Of a stretch of 64,000 nucleotides of DNA, positions 45,510-54,807 are shown one piece after another. The first letter of the stretch is position 1, and each line of letters begins with the position of its first letter. Made by a program: the position numbers and the translations under genes. Source of the DNA: Pseudomonas versuta (GTDB taxonomy: Bacteria > Pseudomonadota > Gammaproteobacteria > Pseudomonadales > Pseudomonadaceae); the NCBI RefSeq assembly GCF_001294575.1, contig NZ_CP012676.1, positions 558,001-622,000 of the forward strand. Direction: 5' to 3'. The notes below the pieces were generated by a model. It had not been told where the DNA came from. It did no database searches and saw only the letters and a program-made list of their open reading frames with translations.

Positions 45510-47041
45510 CAGGAGTCAGCCTTCATGAAGGCCTTGAAACGGATCAGCTCGGTCAGGCGGTAGCCGCGATAGCGACCCATGGCCAGCATGAAGCCCACCA
45601 GAATCAGCAGAACGGCCGGGAACGTAAACACGAAGTACACCAGTTCCGGGATGCTCATGACCAGGTACGCCAGCGTCGCGGCGAACAGCGTTCCGATTGC
45701 GACTTTCATTGCATGGCCGCCACCACGTTCTTCCCACGTGATCGACAAGCGCTCGATGGTCATGGTCAGAATCACCATCGGGAACAGTGCCACTGACAGT
45801 CCGCGCTCCAGGCCCAGTTTGTGACTGAACAGGCTGATGGCAGCTATCAGTATCACCACGAAGGTCAGTACCACGGACAGTCGCGGCAGCATTTGCAGCT
45901 TCAGGTGCTCCAGATAGGAGCGCAACATCAATCCGAGTGCCGTTATCACCGTAAACAGGATGATGCCGAACTCCAGCTGGGTTTCGCGGAACGCCAGGGC
46001 AATCAGTACCGGGGTGAACGTGCCCAGGGTCTGCAGGCCGATCAGGTTGCGCAGGACCAGAATCACCAGCACACCAATCGGGATCATCACCATGATCATG
46101 AACGTTTGCTGGGTTTGCAGTGGCAGGCCGTACAGCGAGTACTCAAGGAAGTTGGCGTCGGTGTTCTCGTCCGTCAGCTTGGCCAGGCGGATGGCGTTCA
46201 TTTCACTGTTGTTCAGGCTGAACGTCACGTTCGGCTTCTTGCCACCATCCACGGTGACCATGGGTTCGTCACCGATCCACCACAGCAGGCGGTCGGACGG
46301 CAGGCCTTGCTCGCCTGTTTCCGGATTGAAATACAGCCAGTCATTCCCGTTGAAGCTGCGCAGCCACAGTTCAGGGTTCTGCGGCTGATCGGCTACCAGG
46401 CGGATGGTGTGGACTTTTTCCATCGGTACGTGGGCAATCGACAGCAACAGTTCGATGACCTGGGCTTTATGCGCGGTGGACGGGTCGCCGGCCAACAGCA
46501 GTTTGACGTTGTCATCATTGAGGTTGTTCACCCGTTTGATGGTTTCGCTGATAAAGGTCTCGACGTCGGCTGAGTGTTGGCGAATCGGTGCCAATAATGC
46601 CTCTGCAGCAATCTTTTCCGGGCCTTCAACGGCAATGCTGTCGCGGAAGACCGGGCCTTTGACCTTGGACTTGTCACCCGAATAGCGCTTGGTCAATACC
46701 AGGCGGTAGTAAAGGGTTTGCTTGCCGCTCACACGGCGTGCGGACCAGGTCACCTTGCGGTTGCCGTCAACCCGGTTGACGCTCACCCCGTAGTTATTGG
46801 AAATGAAGCTTTCGTTCAGGCTGACGTAGTCGCGGTTGAGAGGCGGCACGAACATCTGAATCTTGACCGGGTCTTTTGAGCTGGCAACAAACTCGACTTT
46901 GGCATCGATGTTCCACAGGTCGTCGGTTGCGTCTTCGGTCACAGGAATGCCGAGAGCAAAAATCTGATAGGCAGTAATCGAAATGCCCAGCACCACAAGG
47001 ATGGTGATCAAGATTTTCAGGTGAAGGGTTAGGGCGCGCAT
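45509..47041 (-). CDS. 7TM protein with inactive transglutaminase-like periplasmic domain
   Basis: The 510-residue membrane protein has one N-terminal helix (residues 8-28), a periplasmic transglutaminase-like domain (about 100-265) lacking an evident catalytic Cys-His-Asp set, and about seven helices from 310 to 500. This matches the families called inactive transglutaminase and 7TM-transglutaminase. It starts five bases after the protease gene and is overlapped by the ligase gene. It may present the ligase's product to the periplasm or act as a receptor for it; this is inferred from fused order and topology. Confidence 0.88.
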   Translation of the reverse strand: MRALTLHLKILITILVVLGISITAYQIFALGIPVTEDATDDLWNIDAKVEFVASSKDPVKIQMFVPPLNRDYVSLNESFISNNYGVSVNRVDGNRKVTWSARRVSGKQTLYYRLVLTKRYSGDKSKVKGPVFRDSIAVEGPEKIAAEALLAPIRQHSADVETFISETIKRVNNLNDDNVKLLLAGDPSTAHKAQVIELLLSIAHVPMEKVHTIRLVADQPQNPELWLRSFNGNDWLYFNPETGEQGLPSDRLLWWIGDEPMVTVDGGKKPNVTFSLNNSEMNAIRLAKLTDENTDANFLEYSLYGLPLQTQQTFMIMVMIPIGVLVILVLRNLIGLQTLGTFTPVLIALAFRETQLEFGIILFTVITALGLMLRSYLEHLKLQMLPRLSVVLTFVVILIAAISLFSHKLGLERGLSVALFPMVILTMTIERLSITWEERGGGHAMKVAIGTLFAATLAYLVMSIPELVYFVFTFPAVLLILVGFMLAMGRYRGYRLTELIRFKAFMKADS

Positions 47042-47046
47042 TTCAA

Positions 47047-47583
47047 TTACTCTGCGGTTTGAGCGTTAGCGACGCAGGCAGGTTTGCCAGCAGCGTATTT
47101 AAGACTTGGGTCGACCAGCGCATCAAAGCGCTTGAGTGCTTCGGAGCCGATCAATAACGGGTATTGGAACGCACTTCTATCAGTCAAGTTCACTTCTATG
47201 GTGCGTAAAGCCTTGCCCATGCAAATTTCCAGGGCAATCACAGGGCGCGAGGTGTAGTTCTTGTCAGCCTGGGGATCGTAGTCGCCCGAGCGGCGCTTGA
47301 TCTTGCTGACCCGCGCCAGTGGGCGTTCGATGGGGTGCGAATGGGCGTCATCAATGGCCAGATAGAAGCGTACCCAGCTCTCTCCGTCACGTTTGAAACG
47401 CTTTATGTCACGGGCACTGAGGGACGCGGTTTTGGCGCCGGTGTCGAGTTTGGCGGCCACTTGCAGATCAATGCCCGCCAGTTCGGCGTATTCATTGAGG
47501 CCGTACACGGTCTTTTCGCCACCAAGGCTCAAGCCCGGTACGCACAGCAGACAAAGGAGGGTATAGAGGGGGAAAAATTTCAT
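47047..47583 (-). CDS. Retropepsin-like aspartic protease (RimB/'ATP-dependent zinc protease' family)
   Basis: The 178-residue protein has a signal peptide (MKFFPLYTLLCLLCVPGLSLG) and a single-domain aspartic protease fold with Asp47 in KLDTGAKTASL and the later YPLLIGSEALKRF block. The common label 'ATP-dependent zinc protease' does not fit: no ATP or zinc motif is visible. It should act as a dimer in the periplasm. ATG 47583 is chosen over an in-frame codon at 47607, as it places the signal peptide at the N-terminus. First gene of the three-gene operon. Confidence 0.9.
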   Translation of the reverse strand: MKFFPLYTLLCLLCVPGLSLGGEKTVYGLNEYAELAGIDLQVAAKLDTGAKTASLSARDIKRFKRDGESWVRFYLAIDDAHSHPIERPLARVSKIKRRSGDYDPQADKNYTSRPVIALEICMGKALRTIEVNLTDRSAFQYPLLIGSEALKRFDALVDPSLKYAAGKPACVANAQTAE

Positions 47584-47778
47584 AAATCGGGGCGCGGTCT
47601 CTTGCAATCTTCAGTTCAAGGCACTGGCAGTACAGAGCAAGTTTCCTCGTGCGGCTGCCCCCGGAAGAGGGCAGGGCGGATGCGGGCGGCATTCTAACAT
47701 GAAGGTTACATGGCGCTAGCGTTGAGGCACTTTGACCGGGGCCTGCGGGCTGTCGATTCAACTAAGGTCGTACGGGCT

Positions 47779-47792
47779 GATTGTCGACAATC
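47779..47792. promoter_or_regulatory. GntR-type operator, upstream copy
   Basis: GATTGTCGACAATC is a perfect 14-bp palindrome, 12 nt before the -35 of the regulator gene. Confidence 0.65.
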
Positions 47793-47804
47793 TTTATTTA
47801 TACT

Positions 47805-47833
47805 TTGACTGTTAGCGCCAAAATCGCTAATTT
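47805..47833 (+). promoter_or_regulatory. Promoter of the GntR-prp operon
   Basis: TTGACT (47805-47810) and TAATTT (47828-47833) are 17 bp apart, predicting transcription from about 47840, some 25 nt before the ATG. Confidence 0.55.
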
Positions 47834-47854
47834 CAGGGCTATTGATTTGCAAGG

Positions 47855-47863
47855 TGTCGACAA
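47855..47863. promoter_or_regulatory. GntR-type operator, downstream copy
   Basis: TGTCGACAA repeats the core of the upstream palindrome and overlaps the region just before the start codon. The centres of the two copies are 73 bp apart, close to seven helical turns. Confidence 0.6.
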
Positions 47864-47864
47864 T

Positions 47865-48587
47865 ATGCTGCAAGCACTAGATCCCGCCGTCATCGCTGTG
47901 GACGATTCGGAAACCCTTTCCGAGAACGTCTTCCGGCGTATTCAGGCAGCTATTGTCAAAGGTGAAATCGCTCCCGGCAGCAAGATCTCCGAACCTGAAC
48001 TGGCTCGCACCTATGGCATCAGCCGCGGGCCATTGCGTGAAGCGATTCACCGTCTGGAAGGTCAGCGTCTGCTGGTGCGAATCCCTCATGTGGGCGCCCG
48101 GGTAGTGTCGTTAAGTCACGCCGAACTGATTGAGCTCTACGAAATTCGCGAGTCCCTCGAAGGCATGGCCTGCCGCCTCGCTGCCGAACGCATGAGCGAT
48201 GAAGACATCGCCGAGCTGCGTCGGGTGCTCGAAACCCATGAGCGCGATGAGGCGTTTCAAGCAGGTGTCGGCTACTACCAGCAGGAAGGCGACTTCGATT
48301 TTCACTACAAGATCATTCAAGGCAGCGGCAATCGCACCCTGACCCAAATGCTCTGCGGCGAGCTCTACCAGCTGGTGCGCATGTACCGCATCCAGTTTTC
48401 CACCACGCCCAATCGCCCGCATCAGGCATTCGCCGAGCACCACCGCATTCTCGATGCCATTGCCGATCGCGACGGCGAATTGGCCGAATTGTTGATGCGC
48501 CGCCATATCGGCGCCTCGAAACGCAATATTGCGCGTCACTACCAAGACAGCGCCCAGCAGACAGCCACTCCACGAGGTGAGTCATGA
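47865..48587 (+). CDS. GntR-family (FadR/FCD-type) regulator of the methylcitrate operon
   Basis: The 240-residue protein has a GntR winged helix (residues 20-85; [34 protein letters not shown]) and an all-helical FCD ligand domain with metal-binding Asp/His ([17 protein letters not shown]). It sits directly ahead of prpB and overlaps its start (ATGA), as in other pseudomonads, where a GntR protein replaces the sigma-54-type PrpR of enterics. It probably represses its own operon until methylcitrate or a related acid binds. ATG 47865 is chosen since the frame upstream runs through the promoter. Confidence 0.94.
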   Translation: MLQALDPAVIAVDDSETLSENVFRRIQAAIVKGEIAPGSKISEPELARTYGISRGPLREAIHRLEGQRLLVRIPHVGARVVSLSHAELIELYEIRESLEGMACRLAAERMSDEDIAELRRVLETHERDEAFQAGVGYYQQEGDFDFHYKIIQGSGNRTLTQMLCGELYQLVRMYRIQFSTTPNRPHQAFAEHHRILDAIADRDGELAELLMRRHIGASKRNIARHYQDSAQQTATPRGES

Positions 48588-49471
48588 GCAATAAAAACAG
48601 TCCAGGCCAGCGTTTCCGTGATGCAGTCGCCAGTGAACATCCTTTGCAGGTTGTGGGTGCGATCAACGCCAACCATGCATTGCTGGCCAAACGTGCCGGT
48701 TTCAAGGCGATTTATCTGTCGGGTGGCGGTGTCGCTGCAGGCTCCCTGGGCGTGCCGGACCTGGGCATTACCGGCCTGGACGATGTACTGACCGATGTCC
48801 GGCGCATCACCGACGTGTGCGACCTGCCGCTGCTGGTGGACGTGGACACGGGCTTCGGCTCTTCGTTCTTCAACGTGTCGCGCACCGTCAAATCGATGAT
48901 CAAGTTTGGCGCGGCGGCGATTCACATCGAAGACCAGGTCGGTGCCAAGCGTTGTGGCCATCGTCCGAACAAGGAAATCGTCTCGCTGCAAGAGATGGTC
49001 GACCGTATCAAAGCGGCCGTTGATGCCCGGACCGATGACAGCTTCGTGATCATGGCGCGCACCGATGCCTTGGCGGTCGAGGGCCTGGAGTCGGCGCTGG
49101 AACGTGCTGCCGCCTGTGTTGAAGCCGGTGCCGATATGGTGTTCCCGGAAGCCATTACCGAGCTTGAGATGTACAAACTGTTCGCCAACCGGGTGAAAGC
49201 GCCAATTCTGGCCAACATCACCGAGTTCGGCGCCACGCCGCTGTACACCACCGAGCAACTGGCCGGTGCCGATGTATCGCTGGTGCTGTACCCGCTGTCG
49301 GCATTCCGGGCGATGAACAAGGCAGCTGAAAACGTCTACGGCGCCATCCGCCGCGACGGTACCCAGCAGAACGTGATCGACACCATGCAAACCCGTATGG
49401 AGCTGTACGACGCCATCAACTACCACTCCTTCGAGCAAAAACTCGACGCCGTGTTTGCCGCCAAGAAGTAG
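48584..49471 (+). CDS. prpB: 2-methylisocitrate lyase
   Basis: PrpB splits 2-methylisocitrate to succinate and pyruvate, the last step of the methylcitrate cycle. The 295-residue protein has the family's active-site KRCGH motif with Cys124, the metal-binding DVDTGFGS block, and EDQVGAK just before the Cys. It is smaller than isocitrate lyase, as is usual. It overlaps the regulator gene by four bases. Confidence 0.97.
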   Translation: MSNKNSPGQRFRDAVASEHPLQVVGAINANHALLAKRAGFKAIYLSGGGVAAGSLGVPDLGITGLDDVLTDVRRITDVCDLPLLVDVDTGFGSSFFNVSRTVKSMIKFGAAAIHIEDQVGAKRCGHRPNKEIVSLQEMVDRIKAAVDARTDDSFVIMARTDALAVEGLESALERAAACVEAGADMVFPEAITELEMYKLFANRVKAPILANITEFGATPLYTTEQLAGADVSLVLYPLSAFRAMNKAAENVYGAIRRDGTQQNVIDTMQTRMELYDAINYHSFEQKLDAVFAAKK

Positions 49472-49478
49472 GCGCAAT

Positions 49479-49620
49479 ACCCGTAGTCGCTGTCGAGCCA
49501 TGCGAGGCTGTGATCGAGCGCGAAGCGGTCGCAAACCAGACGACGCGATCAGTCAGACATAGTGTGTTTTAAGGTTTACGACTGCTTCGCAGCCTCGCAG
49601 GGCTCGGCAGCGACTACAGA
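49479..49620. repeat. Inverted-repeat (MITE-like) element between prpB and prpC
   Basis: GTAGTCGCTGTCGAGCC-type left end (49483-49510) is inverted at CAGCCTCGCAGGGCTCGGCA near 49591-49617, spanning about 140 bp with GCGAAGCGGTCGCAAACCAG inside. This form is common in the P. fluorescens group as a scattered, non-coding repeat. It fills most of the 220-nt gap. Confidence 0.7.
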
Positions 49621-49691
49621 GTTTACGATCACCCCGTGATTACGTTTTAGAACTTGCCGAATCCCTAACAAATTCAAGATTGGAGAGCGCA

Positions 49692-50819
49692 ATGGCCGAA
49701 GCAAAAGTATTGAGTGGCGCCGGATTACGCGGCCAGGTGGCCGGGCAAACAGCCTTGTCCACCGTTGGCCAGGAAGGCGCGGGACTCACTTACCGTGGTT
49801 ATGACGTACGTGAGCTGGCAGCCGAAGCCCGCTTTGAAGAAGTGGCCTATCTGCTGCTGTACGGCGAGCTGCCGAACAAAACCGAGCTGGCGGCCTATAT
49901 GGGCAAGCTCAAAACCCTGCGCGACTTGCCGCAAACCCTGAAGGAAGTGCTGGAGCGCATCCCCGCCGACGCCCATCCGATGGATGTGATGCGTACCGGC
50001 TGTTCGTTCCTGGGCAACCTTGAGCCCGAGCTGGACTTCGCCCGTGAGCGCGACGTAACCGATCGGCTGCTGGCCGCTTTCCCGGCCATCATGTGCTACT
50101 GGTATCGCTTCAGCCATGACGGCCTGCGCATCAACTGCGTGACCGACGAAGAGTCCATTGGCGGTCACTTCCTGCACCTGTTGCACGACAAGAAACCGAG
50201 CGAGCTGCACGTCAAGGTGATGAACGTGTCGCTGATTCTGTATGCCGAGCACGAATTCAATGCCTCGACGTTCACGGCGCGGGTCTGTGCATCGACCTTG
50301 TCCGACCTGTACTCGTGCATCACGGCCGCGATCGGCGCGCTACGCGGCCCACTGCACGGTGGCGCCAACGAAGCGGCAATGGAAATGATCGAACGCTTCA
50401 GTTCGGCAGAAGAAGCAGTCCAGGGCACCCTCGATATGCTGGCGCGCAAAGACAAGATCATGGGCTTTGGCCACGCGATCTATAAAGACAGCGATCCGCG
50501 TAACGAAGTGATCAAGGGCTGGTCGAAAAAACTGGCTGACGAAGTGGGTGACACCACCTTGTTCCCGGTTTCCGAAGCCATCGACAAAACCATGTGGGAG
50601 CAAAAGATGCTGTTCCCCAACGCCGACTTCTACCATGCCTCGGCGTATCACTTCATGGGCATTCCCACCAAGCTGTTTACCCCGATCTTTGTCTGCTCAC
50701 GTCTGACCGGCTGGGCTGCGCACGTGTTCGAACAGCGTGCCAACAACCGCATCATCCGCCCGAGTGCCGAGTACATCGGCGTCGAACAGCGCAAGTTCGT
50801 GCCAATCGAACGCCGCTGA
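49692..50819 (+). CDS. prpC: 2-methylcitrate synthase
   Basis: PrpC joins propionyl-CoA and oxaloacetate to 2-methylcitrate. The 375-residue citrate-synthase-fold enzyme has catalytic His222 in LHGGANEAAM, a second His in MGFGHAIYKDSDPR and the Asp in that same area. Its length matches the short methylcitrate synthases rather than GltA. ATG 49692 follows GGAGAG; an in-frame ATG four codons earlier is inside the ribosome site. Confidence 0.97.
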   Translation: MAEAKVLSGAGLRGQVAGQTALSTVGQEGAGLTYRGYDVRELAAEARFEEVAYLLLYGELPNKTELAAYMGKLKTLRDLPQTLKEVLERIPADAHPMDVMRTGCSFLGNLEPELDFARERDVTDRLLAAFPAIMCYWYRFSHDGLRINCVTDEESIGGHFLHLLHDKKPSELHVKVMNVSLILYAEHEFNASTFTARVCASTLSDLYSCITAAIGALRGPLHGGANEAAMEMIERFSSAEEAVQGTLDMLARKDKIMGFGHAIYKDSDPRNEVIKGWSKKLADEVGDTTLFPVSEAIDKTMWEQKMLFPNADFYHASAYHFMGIPTKLFTPIFVCSRLTGWAAHVFEQRANNRIIRPSAEYIGVEQRKFVPIERR

Positions 50820-50848
50820 CCAGCAGGCTGCTTGAACCTGTCCACCCT

Positions 50849-50908
50849 GTAGGCGCGAGCTTGCTCGCGAGCTCTTTAAACAGCTCGCGAGCAAGCTCGC
50901 TCCTACAG
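50849..50908. repeat. REP doublet (REPIN)
   Basis: TGTAGGCGCGAGCTTGCTCG and GCTCGCGAGCAAGCTCGCTC are inverted around CTCTTTAAACAG. The stem could form in the mRNA between prpC and acnD and may stabilise the upstream transcript or reduce downstream expression. Confidence 0.8.
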
Positions 50909-50953
50909 CAGGGGTGAGTCGCCTCAGACCTAACCGTGATCGAGTCCCACGCC

Positions 50954-53545
50954 ATGAATACTGAATTTCGCAAAACACTACCGGGCACCCGGCTGGATTA
51001 TTACGACACCCGCGCGGCGGTCGATGCGATCAAGCCCGGTGCTTACGACACCCTGCCTTACACCTCCCGGGTACTGGCCGAAAACCTGGTACGTCGCTGT
51101 GACCCTGCGACCCTGAACGCCTCATTGAGCCAGTTGATCGAGCGCAAGCGCGACCTCGACTTTCCCTGGTTTCCGGCGCGTGTGGTGTGCCACGACATTC
51201 TCGGGCAGACCGCGCTGGTCGATCTCGCCGGTTTGCGCGACGCCATTGCCCTGCAAGGCGGTGATCCGGCGCAGGTCAACCCGGTGGTTCCGACCCAATT
51301 GATTGTCGACCACTCGTTGGCGGTGGAGCGTGACGGTAACGATCCCGAGGCGTTTGAAAAGAACCGCGCTATTGAGGACCGTCGCAACGAAGACCGCTTC
51401 CACTTTATTGAGTGGACCAAAAAAGCTTTCAAAAACGTCGACGTCATTCCGCCGGGCAACGGCATCATGCACCAGATCAACCTGGAGAAAATGTCTCCGG
51501 TGATCCAGGTGCGTGACGGTGTGGCATTCCCGGATACCTGCGTCGGCACCGACAGCCATACCCCGCACGTTGATTCCCTGGGCGTTATTGCCATTGGTGT
51601 GGGGGGGCTTGAAGCCGAGAGCGTGATGCTCGGCCGTGCTTCGTGGATGCGCCTGCCGGAAATCGTCGGTGTTGAGTTGACTGGCAAGCTGCAGCCGGGT
51701 ATCACGGCGACCGATATGGTGCTGGCGCTGACCGAGTACCTGCGCAAGCAAAAAGTCGTCGGCGCCTGGCTGGAGTTCTTCGGCGAAGGTGCTGCGGCGC
51801 TGACCCTGGGGGACCGCGCCACCATCTCCAACATGGCTCCGGAGTACGGGGCCACGGCTGCGATGTTCTACATCGACCAGCAAACCATCGACTACCTCAA
51901 GCTGACCGGTCGCGAAGACCAGCAAGTGCAGTTGGTCGAAAGCTACGCCAGGCTCACCGGCCTGTGGGGCGACAGCCTTAAACAGGCGCAATACGAGCGC
52001 GGCCTGAGTTTTGACCTGTCCAGTGTTGTGCGCAACATGGCAGGCCCGAGCAACCCCCACGCCCGCGTCGCCACCAGCGACCTTGCGGCCAAGGGGATTG
52101 CCGGTCAGTGGGATGACGTGCCGGGGCAAATGCCTGATGGCGCGGTGATCATTGCCGCCATCACCAGCTGCACCAACACCAGCAACCCGCGCAACGTGAT
52201 TGCGGCAGGCCTGATCGCCCGCAACGCCAACAGACTCGGTCTGACCCGTAAGCCATGGGTCAAGTCGTCACTGGCACCCGGCTCGAAAACCGTTGCCCTG
52301 TATCTGGACGAAGCCGGTCTGACCCAGGAGCTGGAGCAGTTGGGCTTTGGTGTGGTGGCCTTTGCCTGCACCACCTGCAATGGCATGTCCGGGGCGCTGG
52401 ACCCGGTCATCCAGCAGGAAATCATTGATCGTGATCTCTATGCCACGGCCGTGCTCTCGGGCAATCGCAACTTTGACGGGCGGATTCACCCGTACGCCAA
52501 GCAGGCATTTCTGGCTTCGCCGCCGTTGGTGGTGGCCTATGCGATCGCCGGTACCATCCGTTTCGATATCGAAAAAGACGTGCTGGGGCTGGATGCCGAC
52601 GGTAACGAAGTACGTCTGAAAGATATCTGGCCGAGCGACGAAGAAATCGACGCCGTGGTCAAGCGCTCGGTCAAGCCGGAGCAGTTCCGTCAGGTTTACA
52701 TTCCGATGTTTGCCATTCATGAAGACACCGGTCCTAAAGTCGAGCCGCTTTATAACTGGCGCCCGCAAAGCACTTACATTCGTCGTCCGCCGTATTGGGA
52801 AGGCGCTCTGGCCGGTGCGCGTCCGCTCAAGGGCATGCGCCCGCTGGCAGTGCTGCCGGACAACATCACCACCGATCACCTGTCGCCGTCCAACGCGATC
52901 ATGCTCGACAGCGCCGCCGGTGAGTACCTGGCAAAAATGGGCCTGCCGGAAGTCGACTTCAACTCCTATGCCACGCACAGGGGCGATCACCTGACCGCCC
53001 AGCGCGCCACTTTCGCCAACCCGAAACTGTTCAACGAAATGGTGATCGAGGACGGCAAGGTCAAGCAGGGTTCGTTGACCCGTCTTGAGCCTGAAGGCCA
53101 GGTGATGCGCATGTGGGAAGCCATCGAAACCTACATGGATCGCAAGCAGCCGCTGATCATCATTGCCGGTGCCGATTACGGTCAGGGCTCGTCCCGTGAC
53201 TGGGCTGCCAAGGGCGTGCGTCTGGCCGGGGTCGAAGCCATTGCGGCAGAGGGCTTTGAGCGGATTCACCGCACCAACCTGGTAGGGATGGGCGTGTTGC
53301 CGCTGGAATTCATGCCGGGTACCAATCGCAAGACCCTGCAGATCGACGGTAGCGAGACTTACGACGTGATCGGCGAGCGCACTCCGCGCGCCACGTTGAC
53401 GCTGGTGATTACCCGCAAAAACGGCGAACGCGTCGAGGTGCCGGTGATGTGCCGTCTGGACACTGCCGAAGAGGTTTCCATCTATGAAGCCGGCGGCGTG
53501 TTGCAGCGCTTTGCCCAGGACTTCCTTGAGTCGGCCACGGCTTAA
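50954..53545 (+). CDS. acnD: Fe/S-dependent 2-methylisocitrate dehydratase AcnD
   Basis: AcnD is an aconitase-type [4Fe-4S] enzyme that dehydrates 2-methylcitrate to a 2-methylaconitate isomer. The 863-residue protein has the cluster cysteines in SCTNTSNP and ACTTCNG, the substrate loop DTCVGTDSHTPH and the swivel-domain GSSRDWAAKG. The acnD form needs PrpF to give the usable isomer. ATG 50954 begins MNTEFRKTLPGT, the normal start; the frame extends six codons back. Confidence 0.97.
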   Translation: MNTEFRKTLPGTRLDYYDTRAAVDAIKPGAYDTLPYTSRVLAENLVRRCDPATLNASLSQLIERKRDLDFPWFPARVVCHDILGQTALVDLAGLRDAIALQGGDPAQVNPVVPTQLIVDHSLAVERDGNDPEAFEKNRAIEDRRNEDRFHFIEWTKKAFKNVDVIPPGNGIMHQINLEKMSPVIQVRDGVAFPDTCVGTDSHTPHVDSLGVIAIGVGGLEAESVMLGRASWMRLPEIVGVELTGKLQPGITATDMVLALTEYLRKQKVVGAWLEFFGEGAAALTLGDRATISNMAPEYGATAAMFYIDQQTIDYLKLTGREDQQVQLVESYARLTGLWGDSLKQAQYERGLSFDLSSVVRNMAGPSNPHARVATSDLAAKGIAGQWDDVPGQMPDGAVIIAAITSCTNTSNPRNVIAAGLIARNANRLGLTRKPWVKSSLAPGSKTVALYLDEAGLTQELEQLGFGVVAFACTTCNGMSGALDPVIQQEIIDRDLYATAVLSGNRNFDGRIHPYAKQAFLASPPLVVAYAIAGTIRFDIEKDVLGLDADGNEVRLKDIWPSDEEIDAVVKRSVKPEQFRQVYIPMFAIHEDTGPKVEPLYNWRPQSTYIRRPPYWEGALAGARPLKGMRPLAVLPDNITTDHLSPSNAIMLDSAAGEYLAKMGLPEVDFNSYATHRGDHLTAQRATFANPKLFNEMVIEDGKVKQGSLTRLEPEGQVMRMWEAIETYMDRKQPLIIIAGADYGQGSSRDWAAKGVRLAGVEAIAAEGFERIHRTNLVGMGVLPLEFMPGTNRKTLQIDGSETYDVIGERTPRATLTLVITRKNGERVEVPVMCRLDTAEEVSIYEAGGVLQRFAQDFLESATA

Positions 53546-53591
53546 TTGCAGTGCCGGGGCCCCGAGCCCCGGCCCTAAGGGGAACAGTGTT

Positions 53592-54782
53592 ATGGCCTAT
53601 GCAGCGCAAATCAAAATCCCTGCGACTTATATGCGCGGTGGTACCAGTAAAGGGGTGTTTTTCAGTCTGCTCGACTTGCCCGTCCTGGCTCAGGTGCCGG
53701 GCGCGGCCCGTGATGCCCTGTTGTTGCGGGTGATTGGCAGCCCGGACCCGTACGAAAAGCAGATTGACGGCATGGGCGCGGCGACCTCCAGCACCAGCAA
53801 AACCGTGATTGTCAGCAAAAGCCTGCGAGACGATCATGATGTCGACTATCTGTTTGGCCAGGTGTCGATCGACAAGCCGTTCGTAGACTGGAGCGGTAAC
53901 TGCGGCAACCTGTCGGCGGCTGTCGGTTCGTTTGCGATCAGCAGCGGTCTGGTGGACGCGGCGCGTCTCCCGCAAAACGGCACGGCCGTGGTGCGTATCT
54001 GGCAAGCCAACATTGGCAAGACCATCATTGCCCATGTGCCGATCACCGACGGCGCAGTTCAGGAAACCGGCGACTTTGAACTCGATGGCGTGACCTTTCC
54101 TGCCGCCGAGGTTCAGCTGGAGTTCCTTGACCCGGCTGCAGACGAGGAGGGCGCAGGCGGTTCGATGTTCCCTACCGGCAACCTGGTTGATGACCTCGAA
54201 GTACCCGGGGTCGGCACCTTGAAAGTCACCCTGATCAACGCAGGTATCCCGACCATATTCGTCAATGCACAGGCCATCGGTTATACCGGTACGGAATTGC
54301 AAAACGACATCAACAGCGACCCGAAAGCACTGGCCATGTTCGAAACCATTCGAGCCCACGGTGCGCTGCGCATGGGGTTGATCGACAGGCTCGAAGAGGC
54401 TGCCAAACGTCAACATACGCCCAAGCTGGCCTTTGTTGCCGGGCCGACCGATTACGTGTCATCCAGCGGCAAGCCGGTGCCTGCACAGAGCGTCGATTTG
54501 CTGGTGCGGGCATTGTCGATGGGCAAGTTGCACCACGCGATGATGGGGACTGCAGCGGTCGCGATCGGCACTGCAGCCGCGATCCCGGGCACTCTGGTTA
54601 ACCTTGCGGCGGGTGGCGAGTTGCGCAGCGCCGTGCGTTTTGGGCATCCATCGGGCACCTTGCGGGTAGGCGCGCAAGCGCAGCAAGTCAATGGTGAATG
54701 GACCGTCACCAAAGCCATCATGAGCCGCAGCGCGCGAGTCTTGATGGAAGGTTGGGTACGGGTGCCGGGCGATGCGTTTTAA
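53592..54782 (+). CDS. prpF: 2-methylaconitate cis-trans isomerase PrpF
   Basis: PrpF isomerises the AcnD product to cis-2-methylaconitate. The 396-residue protein has a diaminopimelate-epimerase-like fold with the MRGGTSKGVFF start, WSGNCGNLSAAVGSFAI carrying a key Cys, and HPSGTLRVGA near the end. Lys in TSKGV and the Cys are the known functional residues of the family. It follows acnD by 46 nt with AAGGGGA upstream. In most pseudomonads prpD comes next; here it does not. Confidence 0.97.
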   Translation: MAYAAQIKIPATYMRGGTSKGVFFSLLDLPVLAQVPGAARDALLLRVIGSPDPYEKQIDGMGAATSSTSKTVIVSKSLRDDHDVDYLFGQVSIDKPFVDWSGNCGNLSAAVGSFAISSGLVDAARLPQNGTAVVRIWQANIGKTIIAHVPITDGAVQETGDFELDGVTFPAAEVQLEFLDPAADEEGAGGSMFPTGNLVDDLEVPGVGTLKVTLINAGIPTIFVNAQAIGYTGTELQNDINSDPKALAMFETIRAHGALRMGLIDRLEEAAKRQHTPKLAFVAGPTDYVSSSGKPVPAQSVDLLVRALSMGKLHHAMMGTAAVAIGTAAAIPGTLVNLAAGGELRSAVRFGHPSGTLRVGAQAQQVNGEWTVTKAIMSRSARVLMEGWVRVPGDAF

Positions 54783-54807
54783 CGGCTGTTGTTGAAACGG
54801 CAGGCAT

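Noticed and set aside
47047..47583. Naming the first gene of the trio an ATP-dependent zinc protease
   Set aside because: The DTGA motif and length indicate a retropepsin-like aspartic protease; no zinc or ATP motif is visible.
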